From assembly GCA_013112555.1 (NCBI GenBank), contig JABFGK010000001.1:620001-684000 (forward strand): 64,000 nucleotides of DNA, in the 5' to 3' direction. The notes under the pieces were generated by a model, which did no database searches, was not told the DNA's origin, and was given only the letters and a program-made list of their open reading frames with translations. The translations under genes and the position numbers were made by a program. Shown here one piece after another: positions 35,101 through 42,799 of this stretch; within the stretch, counting starts at the first letter, position 1; every line of letters begins with the position of its first letter. Source of the stretch: Planctomycetota bacterium (GTDB taxonomy: Bacteria > Planctomycetota > Phycisphaerae > Phycisphaerales > UBA5793).

Positions 35101-35369
35101 CATTCCTCATGATCGGGAGAATTCAGGACCGCTCCTGTGCGTGGCAGTGGCGGAAACGCACCAGAACACTCGAGAAAATTGTTCTCCGAGGCTTCGTCTG
35201 AGTGCTCGAGCAGGGCCAGGACTTCGCACAGAATGACCTGATCATCGCCGCAGTGTCTGCGAACGAAATCCGCACGGTGCGCCAGGGGCTCATCCAGTGC
35301 TTCTCCGGCAATACGGTCGACATGAGCCCGCTGCTCAGGAGTCAGGAAGTTCGAGGCTTCGTGTGTCAC
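32175..35369 (-). CDS. Membrane serine/threonine protein kinase with C-terminal TPRs
   Basis: 1064 residues. The kinase domain (about 97-400) is complete: GEGGCGNV glycine loop (105-112), VAVK with Lys128, HRDLKPGNILV (219-229), DFGIAK (242-247) and MSPEQA. A hydrophobic helix, VFWGLLTAGTLIGATIVSTT, follows, then a short coiled coil and about ten tetratricopeptide repeats to the C-terminus. The predicted topology is cytoplasmic kinase and periplasmic or paryphoplasmic TPR sensor. Its start overlaps the ECF sigma gene by 35 bases. Sigma plus Hanks-type kinase-TPR pairs are common in planctomycetes and suggest phosphorylation-controlled transcription. Confidence 0.92.
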   Translation of the reverse strand: MTHEASNFLTPEQRAHVDRIAGEALDEPLAHRADFVRRHCGDDQVILCEVLALLEHSDEASENNFLECSGAFPPLPRTGAVLNSPDHEECIGSQSGSYVITKMIGEGGCGNVYQAEQITPIRRLVAVKIVKPGMDSARVLARFNAERQALALMDHPSVAKVFDAGTTDRGLPFFVMELVDGVPITTYCDEHRLSLRDRLTLFCRMCDAVQHAHQKGVIHRDLKPGNILVEARDGIPVPRIIDFGIAKALDTRLTDQTLQTEAGLLLGTPEYMSPEQATLGAIDVDTRSDVYSLGVLLYELLTGSLPVSRSTIRGLPIEGVRQLLHEREPSKPSARLASMAEGRRSRSEADSETIQDISSARQSKPAALVRAARGDLDWITMRCLEKEPDCRYTSPGEIAGDIHRHLAGEPVLAASPSVPYRLKKVIRRHRVGVFWGLLTAGTLIGATIVSTTLAVKERRQRHLVEQREGDLQRVSRFQSSVLFNIDPARMGRTIIDDMRTRVRASLQLAGHDESSIQDMLEGMERAFPYMDATAVAAAMLERDVLLAAERALDQQFQGDPLLGAALRLDLAQSYRAIGHYQQSLDTTQKAVQAYVNTLGEHDPLTLAASSALARCLSDVGRSEDAVHLLEPVLKMQERVLGPRHHDTLTSLHIAGGLSHDLGEYVDAEELFRKAVAGRTATLGAGHLDTLASMTGLALSLQDQDEFEEAEQLCRQVVRLMEGNPAVSVRDRHMASVRLGAVMGDRGMFSDAKDILISAVERMRKDLGMDHPVTLTGLAELASLPYTADQTEEIEAMLASAHESLQDALGSHHPRTLEVLFQLARNTTYGERALSELRFRQAMEGYRAVYGPDHPRVYECMVQVANYVGAQGRFEEAEGLLKEALSAQRRILRPDHTNTLATANNLGFLYAKDGQFEQALPYFREALEGYERVHGPSHRYTATLRYNCGELLYQLGRYEEAQQPLQQAWPALLETLGPSDRVSIMALQTYIHTLILLDRQTEAVEALSKAIDALESATLSSDTRADTCDRMAELYDDLHEQFPDSGFGLQAENLRRRATVLGPSQ

Positions 35370-35967
35370 CGATCTCGGCTCCGAGTGCTCGCTTCAACCA
35401 GCCGCGGGCCAGCGTCCAGTCTCGTCTGACCGTCCGTTCACTCACCCCGATCAGATCCGCGATCTGTGTGAACGTCCGGCCCCCATAGAAATGATGCAGC
35501 ACCACGTCAAACCACCGGGGGTTGTAGTGCTCCAGTCCACTCATGGCCGCGTCAAGCATCAGCATGTCAATGGCGTTCTGAGGCGACGCCTCCTCTGAGG
35601 CGTGCTCACTAACTGCGTCAAGCGGGACCGGCGGTCTGCCGCCACCCCGTTTCTGGGATTTGGCGCGTCGCCACTCATCGCGGACAATTGTGCGCATCGC
35701 AAACGCGACGCTCCGATAGAACGTATATCTCGACTCCGGCACTGTTTTGGGCGGTGGCGGAAACCTTCTCTCCAGCACAAGATAGGCCTCGTGAGCCAAG
35801 GCCGTCGGCTGCAGGGCTCGATCAGTCCTGCGGTCACGTTGTATTCGAGCCGCGATCACCCGTAATTCGCCGTAAATGGCTTGAAAGAGAGCCTGCTGAG
35901 CATCAGCATCACCCTCTCGGGTGAGTTGAATCAAGTGAGTTATGTTCCTGGAATCATCGCTGAACAT
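35335..35967 (-). CDS. ECF-type RNA polymerase sigma factor
   Basis: 210 residues. Region 2 includes TREGDADAQQALFQAIYGEL and the -10 contact helix FYRSVAFAMRTIVRDEWRRA. Region 4 carries the helix-turn-helix TFTQIADLIGVSERTVRRDW. The layout matches the Sigma70_ECF group expanded in planctomycetes. There is no anti-sigma gene; the overlapping downstream kinase is the probable regulator. The upstream 240 bases to the protease gene are a divergent promoter region in which I see no clear hexamers. Confidence 0.92.
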   Translation of the reverse strand: MFSDDSRNITHLIQLTREGDADAQQALFQAIYGELRVIAARIQRDRRTDRALQPTALAHEAYLVLERRFPPPPKTVPESRYTFYRSVAFAMRTIVRDEWRRAKSQKRGGGRPPVPLDAVSEHASEEASPQNAIDMLMLDAAMSGLEHYNPRWFDVVLHHFYGGRTFTQIADLIGVSERTVRRDWTLARGWLKRALGAEIGDTRSLELPDS

Positions 35968-36205
35968 GCACAGTCAGAGTAGCATAATACCTGACTCTGC
36001 TCAAGCATAAACGCGTCGAACGCCACGAATTTTAAATTTCATGTCCGCTCACTGAGAAGACCAGACAGAGGGTCTTTATCGGAGGCAGTGAAATGGACCA
36101 AGATCACCTCCACAGTGAGCGCTGCAATGATGCACGCCATGCCACTTCGAATATGGACTGAGCACTCCCTTGCCAGCCTGATTCATCCTCATGGAAAGGA
36201 CTGAA

Positions 36206-37603
36206 ATGATGCATCTCAAAGCGCAGTCAGAAGCGGTGTATTACGTAGCACGCTTCCTCACCCGCCACAGAATCGCAGTCTCCCTAGCCATTGGGGCGGC
36301 ACTCTGCCATTCGGTGTCGGCCTGGGGCAGTCCGCAGGATCCAACGGAAGTGACCTCCAGTCAGCCCTTGGAAATACCGTTACACGATGATGCAGGCGAC
36401 CTGGTTATCGGCGACCTGGAAACGGGACAGATGTACGTTCTCCCGTCCTCCCCGCCTCCTTCCGGAGATGATGGCATCAGCTTCTATGGCATCCCGGGCT
36501 CAGGACCGATCGCCAATCCCGGCACTCCCTATCTGGCAGAAGACGACCTGTCACTCCTTCTTGCATTTGGTGAGAATGAACTGGTGGCTGACCCGACTGC
36601 CTGGCCATGGACCGCTCATGTCCGCATCAGCGTCACATTCCCAAACGGTGATACGGGGCAGGGGTCTGGGACACTGATCGACCCATATCATGTGATGACA
36701 GCGGGTCACATGCTGCATGACGATGCTCGTGGCGGGACGGTCACATCACTCACGGTCGTCCCGGCCTATGACCGTGGGATTCACCCGTTTGGTGAGGCAA
36801 AGGCCAGGCGCTTCCTCTCATGGAACGGCTGGTTAGAGGATGGGAACTCCAAGTATGATCTTGCTGTTGTCCGGTTGAATAGAGCCGTCGGAGGCGCGAC
36901 CGGCTGGTATGGCTACGGATACAGTTCAGGCTGCTCCTTCTACAAAAACAATACCATGCACAATCCTTCATATCCAGGCGAATCGCCCTATGACGGATCC
37001 CAGATGTACTACCGGTATGGATTTGGCGACGGATGCCCCAACAAACATAAAGTGCGCTTCAACAACTACTTGTGGGGCGGGCAAAGCGGGAGCTCATGTT
37101 ACTACCGCTCAGGCCCCGATCGATATGTGGTTGCAACAATGATAAACAGTACTTCACGCAAGTCATATGCAGTTCGTATGACCGGGTCCATGATGAACGA
37201 TGTAACGGATTACATGGAGGCATACCGACCGAATGAACCGGATCTGGTGGCCGTCTGCAGTAAGGCCCCCAACTGGCATTATTCTCCCGGGGATACCATC
37301 AAGGGTTTCAACTATGTCATCTGCAACTACTCACAGATGGACTATGCACGCACGTGGACCACAGTCGGCATCTATGTATCAAGTGACAATCGGATAACGT
37401 CCTCTGACCTGCGCCTGAAGTCGCACCAACAGCACCTCGAGGTCCCAGCCATGACCTCGCGGCGGATGGTGCTAGACATCACACTCCCGGACGATTTGAG
37501 CAACGGCGACTGGTATCTTGGCGTGATCATCAACGTCGATGATGCTCGAAACAGCAACAATGACTCCTCGGGCGAAGACGCAGATCTGATTAAAGTTTTC
37601 TGA
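36206..37603 (+). CDS. Secreted trypsin-like serine protease with C-terminal CARDB-like domain
   Basis: 465 residues from the ATG at 36206, which has AAAGGA five bases upstream; an in-frame ATG at 36191 is poorer. A hydrophobic stretch, RIAVSLAIGAALCHSVSAWG, serves as signal peptide. The catalytic triad is visible: MTAGHML (His), SKYDLAVV (Asp) and GGQSGSS (Ser), as in V8/glutamyl-endopeptidase-like trypsin folds. From about residue 345, PDLVAV...YSPGDTI...TTVGIYVSSD resembles a CARDB/Ig-like domain. It is probably exported and degrades extracellular protein. A strong terminator lies 240 bases downstream. Confidence 0.85.
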   Translation: MMHLKAQSEAVYYVARFLTRHRIAVSLAIGAALCHSVSAWGSPQDPTEVTSSQPLEIPLHDDAGDLVIGDLETGQMYVLPSSPPPSGDDGISFYGIPGSGPIANPGTPYLAEDDLSLLLAFGENELVADPTAWPWTAHVRISVTFPNGDTGQGSGTLIDPYHVMTAGHMLHDDARGGTVTSLTVVPAYDRGIHPFGEAKARRFLSWNGWLEDGNSKYDLAVVRLNRAVGGATGWYGYGYSSGCSFYKNNTMHNPSYPGESPYDGSQMYYRYGFGDGCPNKHKVRFNNYLWGGQSGSSCYYRSGPDRYVVATMINSTSRKSYAVRMTGSMMNDVTDYMEAYRPNEPDLVAVCSKAPNWHYSPGDTIKGFNYVICNYSQMDYARTWTTVGIYVSSDNRITSSDLRLKSHQQHLEVPAMTSRRMVLDITLPDDLSNGDWYLGVIINVDDARNSNNDSSGEDADLIKVF

Positions 37604-37844
37604 GCCTTGAGCCGCCACTCCCGCAACCAGTCAGGGGCCTGCTGCACCGCAGCACACCCCCGACACGATCAAGGGCCACGACGTTCAGACACATCACAAC
37701 AATGGATTTCCAGAACACACAGACTGTGACACTTGATATGCCCTGCGATGCCAGAATCCGGCTCGTGCCATAGCAAGGGAGCATAACACTGGCTGGGCTG
37801 CTCCCTCTGCGTCGACACCCGCCAACTGAATCACAGATCATCAC

Positions 37845-37894
37845 CCGCTCGCCCTCTGAACATGCGGCCTCCGGCCTGGGCGAGCGGTTTTTTT
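37845..37894 (+). terminator. Strong intrinsic terminator
   Basis: CCGCTCGCCC (37845-37854) pairs perfectly with GGGCGAGCGG (37878-37887), followed by seven T residues. It is in the region between the protease and the beta-helix protein; the rest of 37604-38058 shows no gene. Confidence 0.88.
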
Positions 37895-38058
37895 CGATAC
37901 CCGTCACACTACTTTCAGATCTTCCGGTGCTTTTGTGTCCGGTGGCATGAAGTAGCTGCCAGAGGTACTCACGGAGAGTTGCCACCATGTGCATGCACTC
38001 CTGAGTACTCCAAGTGATGATCACGCTCACTGAGCCGAAACGAGTCGGGAGACGACCC

Positions 38059-41058
38059 ATGAAGCGAAGTCACCTCATCCTCCCCCAGATTGCCGTCCTT
38101 ACCCTTGTTGCCTGCACAGCATCAGCCCAAATGACATGGTGGGTCAATGACAATGCAGAAGGCGACCCCGGCCATGGGAGCTGCTGGGAGAGTGATCCTC
38201 TTGAGGACGGCTCAGAAGCCCATCCCTTTGATGCCATCCAGGAGGCGGTTGACGCTTCAAGCGCCGGCGACACCATCAAGGTGAAGAGGGGTACCTATAG
38301 CGGTGATTGTGGCAACAAGAACATCGTTGTGCCATGTCATGCGCTCACAATCGAATCCGTTGATGGGCCGGACCTCACGTTCATTGATGGGGGCCTGGAC
38401 GGGAGGGCCTTCATCATCACGGGCGACGGCCCGGACGATCCGGTGATCAAGGGCTTTACCATCAGGTATTGCAAGACGGATGACTCAGGCGGGGCTGTGT
38501 ACTGCTTGGAATGCGATCCACAGTTTATCAACTGCTACTTCACCACCAACTGGACGAAAGGCCATGGTGGTGCTGCAATGCTGGATCGCTCCGACGCTAC
38601 ATTTGAGTCCTGCTACTTCTGGGACAATCGGGGCCTTGGGGGTGTCTTCGACAGTGATGGCGGTGCCATCTTTGTGACCGACAATGAAGGTACGGCATCC
38701 GCCACGAACTGCGAGTTCGACCAGAATACAACCACGTCGGGAGGGGGAGCCGTCCACCTGAGTGACGCCGGCATGACATTTGTGCAATGTGACTTCAAGC
38801 GCAATGAGGCAAGCGGTGGCGGTGCCGTGAAGCAATCGGGCCGGACAAGCATGAGCGTGTTTGACGCCTGCGAGTTCGGCACAGCGCCTGGTGACTCCGC
38901 AAACAAAGCATCGGTCGGGGGCGCGCTCAATCTGCATTACGGCGGCACATGTGACATACGCAATGGAACTGTCTTCGCGGACAATCGAGCAACGACGTAC
39001 GGCGGTGCTGTCTCTGTATCACAAACGGACTTGACCATCACAGACTCCTTCTTCGAGCGGTGTGCTGTTACATTGCCGAACGGGGCCGGTGGGGCGATCT
39101 ACTGCTTCGGTGCGGACTTGGACATCGTCAATACGGCGTTCATCGAGAATACAGCGTCCATATCTGGAGGCCAGGGTGGAGGACTGTACATCGCTGATAA
39201 TGTCCCGGACCACGAGGAATCCTCAGCCGTGATTGAGGCTTCGCTCTTCGATCAGAACGCATCAGCATTCGGAGGCGGTGGGATCTTCAGCAGCGGCGCC
39301 GATCTTACCATATCAACTACGATCTTTGATACAAACACGAGCAGCGGCGGAAGAGGCGGCGGCATCCGGCTGCGTGACGAGGCCGCGAGCACGATCTCCG
39401 GGAGCGATTTCCTCTTCAATACTGCTAAAACCGACGGCGGAGCCATCGCGAATACGAATCAGTCGTCGCTGATCATTAGCAACTCCGCATTTGCCAACAA
39501 TGGCGCTACGAGTGGGGATGGCGGTGCGATCTACACAACGGGCGCATCAATGCTCTCACTCGATGTATGCACGTTTGACGTCAACACAAGCCTTGCAAAC
39601 GGCGGCGCAGTCAGCAGCAGCGATGCAAGCCCACTTGATGTAGCGGATTCAGACTTTACGCTCAATACGGCCACCACGGGAAACGGCGGAGGACTCTACA
39701 TCGAGGATGCCCCCGCTGAGGTGATGGTTAATGGATCCACCTTCACCGGAAACCAAGCACCACATACGGGAATCGCTCTGCAAGGCGGCGGAGGTGGCAT
39801 TGCCACGCTGCGCGCCGACATCAGCGTCTCAGGCACCCACTTTCAGGATAATGGCAGCGGACTGGTGGGTGGGGGCATACTGTCAGACAGCGGGGAGACC
39901 ACCGTTACCGATTGCATGTTTGGGGGAAACAACACCGTACTGCTGGGGGGTGGTCTGTTTTCATATGCCTGTCCGAGTGTCACAATCGAATCTTGTGTGT
40001 TTGATGGAAACAGCACATCGGACGGCGTCAATGACTTGGGTGGGGGAGCCTATGTGGAGGCCGGGCCGGTCACGGTCAATGCAAGTACATTTGTATCGAA
40101 TGCTTCGACTCTTGGGGGAGGTTTGGCGACGTACCTGGGGTCTGCCTCGGTCACAAGCAGCGATTTTATCAGCAATGATGCATCCGGTGCCGGCGGCGGA
40201 AGTTGGCACCAGGCAGACCCGGTGGTGAACGTCGTTGACTATCAGTGGTGTCGGTTTTCAGACAACATTGCTTTGACCGGCGGGGGTGGAGCCGTATCTG
40301 TGAACCACTCTGATTCAACTTTCCACAACTGCGACTTCAGGAACAACTACGCCTTCGATAACGGTGGGGCCATTAGCTCGTGGAGTCTTACGGCCCAGAC
40401 AGCCGAGGTGGCAAACTGTCTGTTTCATGAAAACACCGTCGACCTTCAGGGCGGCGCCGTTGCGATCAACTGCGATGGGGATCATCGTATTGTCAACTGC
40501 ACGCTCAGCCGGAACAAGGCGCTCGGCATATCAGGCGTTGCCGGGGGCATCTGGACCGGCTTTGGCACGATGATGGCGGCAAACAACATATTCTGGGAAA
40601 ACGAGGATTCCGCAGGCAATCACTTTGGGGCCCAAATCGATGGGAGCGGACTGTGGCTGATTGAGTACAGCTGCTTTACGGATCCTGCGTGCCCTGATCC
40701 TCTCTACACGAACATCTGTGCTGATCCGAAGTTCAGGAATGTCGGGGCAGTCGACTATAGGCTACTGCCGCTCTCACCCTGTGTTGACGCCGGCAACAAC
40801 AACTTTGTACCCTACGACACCCTCGACCTTGATGCCAACGGACACACGCTGGATGAACTTACACCGCTTGACCTCATCCGAGCCCTTCGGTTCATTGACG
40901 TCACGATCAAGTCGGACAGCGGCACGGTTCATAGTGATCCGGCGTTCTCCAATCTGCCCATTGTCGACATTGGTGCGTACGAATCACTAGATCGGCCAAA
41001 GCAGTCAGGCCCGGGAAACAGGATTGATGCGGATGGCGCAGAGGGGATTCCCTGGTGA
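38059..41058 (+). CDS. Secreted right-handed parallel beta-helix protein
   Basis: 999 residues starting at the ATG that opens a signal peptide (LILPQIAVLTLVACTASAQ); GGGAGA precedes it, and an in-frame ATG 45 bases earlier is less likely. The mature protein begins with an IQEAVDAS-type segment and then consists of many imperfect repeats of about 25 residues with Gly-Gly-Gly/Ala turns, Asn-x-Ala ladders and Phe/Cys core positions (SFFERCAV, SEFDQN-like, FxxNxA), as in polymorphic outer-membrane and pectate-lyase-fold proteins. No protease or lyase residues can be identified. It is likely a surface or secreted adhesin or polysaccharide-binding protein. Confidence 0.85.
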   Translation: MKRSHLILPQIAVLTLVACTASAQMTWWVNDNAEGDPGHGSCWESDPLEDGSEAHPFDAIQEAVDASSAGDTIKVKRGTYSGDCGNKNIVVPCHALTIESVDGPDLTFIDGGLDGRAFIITGDGPDDPVIKGFTIRYCKTDDSGGAVYCLECDPQFINCYFTTNWTKGHGGAAMLDRSDATFESCYFWDNRGLGGVFDSDGGAIFVTDNEGTASATNCEFDQNTTTSGGGAVHLSDAGMTFVQCDFKRNEASGGGAVKQSGRTSMSVFDACEFGTAPGDSANKASVGGALNLHYGGTCDIRNGTVFADNRATTYGGAVSVSQTDLTITDSFFERCAVTLPNGAGGAIYCFGADLDIVNTAFIENTASISGGQGGGLYIADNVPDHEESSAVIEASLFDQNASAFGGGGIFSSGADLTISTTIFDTNTSSGGRGGGIRLRDEAASTISGSDFLFNTAKTDGGAIANTNQSSLIISNSAFANNGATSGDGGAIYTTGASMLSLDVCTFDVNTSLANGGAVSSSDASPLDVADSDFTLNTATTGNGGGLYIEDAPAEVMVNGSTFTGNQAPHTGIALQGGGGGIATLRADISVSGTHFQDNGSGLVGGGILSDSGETTVTDCMFGGNNTVLLGGGLFSYACPSVTIESCVFDGNSTSDGVNDLGGGAYVEAGPVTVNASTFVSNASTLGGGLATYLGSASVTSSDFISNDASGAGGGSWHQADPVVNVVDYQWCRFSDNIALTGGGGAVSVNHSDSTFHNCDFRNNYAFDNGGAISSWSLTAQTAEVANCLFHENTVDLQGGAVAINCDGDHRIVNCTLSRNKALGISGVAGGIWTGFGTMMAANNIFWENEDSAGNHFGAQIDGSGLWLIEYSCFTDPACPDPLYTNICADPKFRNVGAVDYRLLPLSPCVDAGNNNFVPYDTLDLDANGHTLDELTPLDLIRALRFIDVTIKSDSGTVHSDPAFSNLPIVDIGAYESLDRPKQSGPGNRIDADGAEGIPW

Positions 41059-41301
41059 TGTGGCTGCCTGACTTATGAAGCGACTGCGTCCAGCGATGAT
41101 GCGGCAATCAGGACGGTCGTGTTAAGGAATACACTGGCATACCCGTCTGCCCTTTCTCGTGGATGTCGAGGAAGTAGGACGAGCGCTGTTCGTTCACCGT
41201 GAACGCATTGAACGCTGCTGTCGGCTTTGCCTTCTTGACTTCAACCTACTTCTTTGCCATCATTGCTAGTACTACAGTTGCGCTTATGATTGTGCCGATA
41301 A

Positions 41302-42306
41302 GGAGAGTATTGCAAGGTCATTCTGCTGGATGAAGAGGGCTGGACTTATGCAGCCATCGGCGACAAGCTCGACATGCGTGAGCAGACCGTTCTCAAGTGG
41401 CGAAAACGCTTCCTGACCGAACGTCTGGCGGGACTGAAAGATCGGCCGCGCCCGGGCGGCCCACGCACCATCAGTGATGAAAAGATCGCCGAGGTGGTGC
41501 GGAGGACATTAGAAGAGAAGCCGCCGGATGCGACCCACTGGAGCCTGCGTTCCATGGCCGCCGCCTCGGGCATCTCGCGCACTAAGGTGAACTCCATCTG
41601 GCGCGCCTTCAACCTGCAGCCGCACCGGACCGATACCTTCAAACTCTCGCGTGATCCGAACTATGTCGAGAAGGTGCGAGACATTGTCGGGTTATATATG
41701 AATCCGCCGGCCAATGCGATGGTGCTGTGCATCGATGAAAGGAGCCAGATACAGGCGCTGGACCGCAGCCAGCCTTTGCTGCCGATGCGGCCCGGCCACC
41801 CGGAGCGAGGAACCCACGATTACTACCGGCATGGCACGAGCAGCCTGTTTGCAGCGTTGATGGTACAGACGGGCGTGGTGATCGGCGAGTGTCACCGGCG
41901 TCACCGTCACCAGAAGTTTATTAAGTGCCTCAAGTGGATCGACCGAGTGATCTGCGAGACCGAGCAGGAGGACACGACGGTCCACCTGGTGCTGGACAAC
42001 TATGCGACGCACAAGACGCCGGCTGTGCAGCGCTGGCTGGCGCGTCATCCGTGGTACGAGTTGCACTTCACGCCGACGAGCGCCAGCTGGCTGAACCAGG
42101 TGGAGCGGGTGTTCGCGGACCTGACGGAAAGGCAGTTACGACGCTGCGTGTTCCGCAGCGTGGCCGCCCTGGAGTCGGCGGCGTTGAACTATCTCGATGC
42201 ACGCAACGAGAACGCCAAGCCCTTCGTCTGGACCGCCGACGCGGCAACCATCCTCGGCAAAACCACTCTGAAACATCTTGCGGTTAAGCAAAGGTCAGGA
42301 CGCTAG
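41302..42306 (+). mobile_element. Partial IS630-type insertion sequence
   Basis: The element is recognised only through its transposase. The frame is open from 41302, after a TAA, and already encodes conserved transposase sequence (VILLDEEGWTYAAIGDKLDM) before the first ATG, so the true start is lost. I could not find matching terminal inverted repeats or a TA duplication. It sits at the end of the accessory segment beside the tRNA-Thr remnant. Confidence 0.6.
41374..42306 (+). CDS. IS630 family transposase, N-terminally truncated
   Basis: 310 residues from the first ATG. It has an N-terminal helix-turn-helix region (REQTVLKWRKRFLTERLAGL), then a DDE catalytic core: VLCIDERSQIQAL (first Asp), VHLVLDNYATHKTP (second Asp) and TPTSASWLNQVERVF (Glu). 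These match the IS630/Tc1-mariner superfamily. The catalytic triad is intact, but roughly the first 40-60 residues of a full-length family member are missing and no start codon exists in the open frame upstream. Mobility is therefore doubtful. Confidence 0.85.
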   Translation: MREQTVLKWRKRFLTERLAGLKDRPRPGGPRTISDEKIAEVVRRTLEEKPPDATHWSLRSMAAASGISRTKVNSIWRAFNLQPHRTDTFKLSRDPNYVEKVRDIVGLYMNPPANAMVLCIDERSQIQALDRSQPLLPMRPGHPERGTHDYYRHGTSSLFAALMVQTGVVIGECHRRHRHQKFIKCLKWIDRVICETEQEDTTVHLVLDNYATHKTPAVQRWLARHPWYELHFTPTSASWLNQVERVFADLTERQLRRCVFRSVAALESAALNYLDARNENAKPFVWTADAATILGKTTLKHLAVKQRSGR

Positions 42307-42526
42307 ATCGCTTGCGTATTCACTCGATCCTTCAACCACTTGCACAACCTCAAGCATCGCTCTGCGAATCGACGCCGGAAGATGCAACCACAGCGCAGCC
42401 AATTCCATCAACTCCTGCTCAGCACAATTGAGGCGAGCCGAGGTGACTGGAGAATCGACTGGAACGACACGCTCAGCTTGTTGTAACGTGATGTGGTGTA
42501 AATGGTTGCGCCAATATTTGGAGTGA
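42295..42526 (-). pseudogene. Possible C-terminal remnant of an island gene next to the tRNA-Thr half
   Basis: A minus-strand frame with protein-like sequence, ELMELAALWLHLPASIRRAM followed by LEVVQVVEGS, ends in TGA at 42295-42297 and overlaps the transposase end by 12 bases. Tails of the type 'W-x-x-LP-x-x-(I/V)R-x-x-(I/M)' are familiar to me from recombinase-associated proteins in planctomycetes. Upstream it runs into the antisense of the tRNA fragment with no start codon or ribosome binding site, so it is probably a broken gene end. Confidence 0.35.
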
Positions 42527-42568
42527 CTCGTAAGGAACAGGTCAAGGGCTCGAGTCCCTTTGGTGGCT
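42527..42568 (+). pseudogene. 3' half of a tRNA-Thr(CGU) gene
   Basis: From the anticodon loop onward the fragment is complete: loop CTCGTAA (anticodon CGT), GGAAC, variable loop AGGTC, T-arm AAGGG-CTCGAGT-CCCTT, acceptor strand TGGTGGC and discriminator T. The expected 5' half (GCCACCA acceptor, D-arm, GTTCC stem) is absent; unrelated sequence precedes the loop. This is the usual remnant left at the distal end of an element integrated into a tRNA gene, with the element to the left. T54 of the T-loop is a C, consistent with decay. The remainder of 42569-42799 shows no gene. Confidence 0.72.
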
Positions 42569-42799
42569 TTGTCCGTTTTTTGGGGTGTTTCAGGGGAAAA
42601 ACCGCTGCTTTCATGAGGATTATTGATGGTTGGCCGGTCAAACGGCAGGCTGTCTGATGTGCCAGTATCGGCCCGGTCCTGCCGGGTCTGGTACGGTGCG
42701 CGCTGCGCTGGTGTTGGTCAGCAGGCGCAGCCGTCACGTGCCGAGTTCATGGAAACAAATCGCTGGATCGGTTGCAGGCCATCGGCGCGGTCTGTTGGA

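Noticed and set aside
42408..42737. 109-codon minus-strand frame across the tRNA-Thr fragment
   Set aside because: It contains the GLEPLTCSLRV-type string that arises when tRNA 3' ends are translated in antisense; a spurious gene-caller product.
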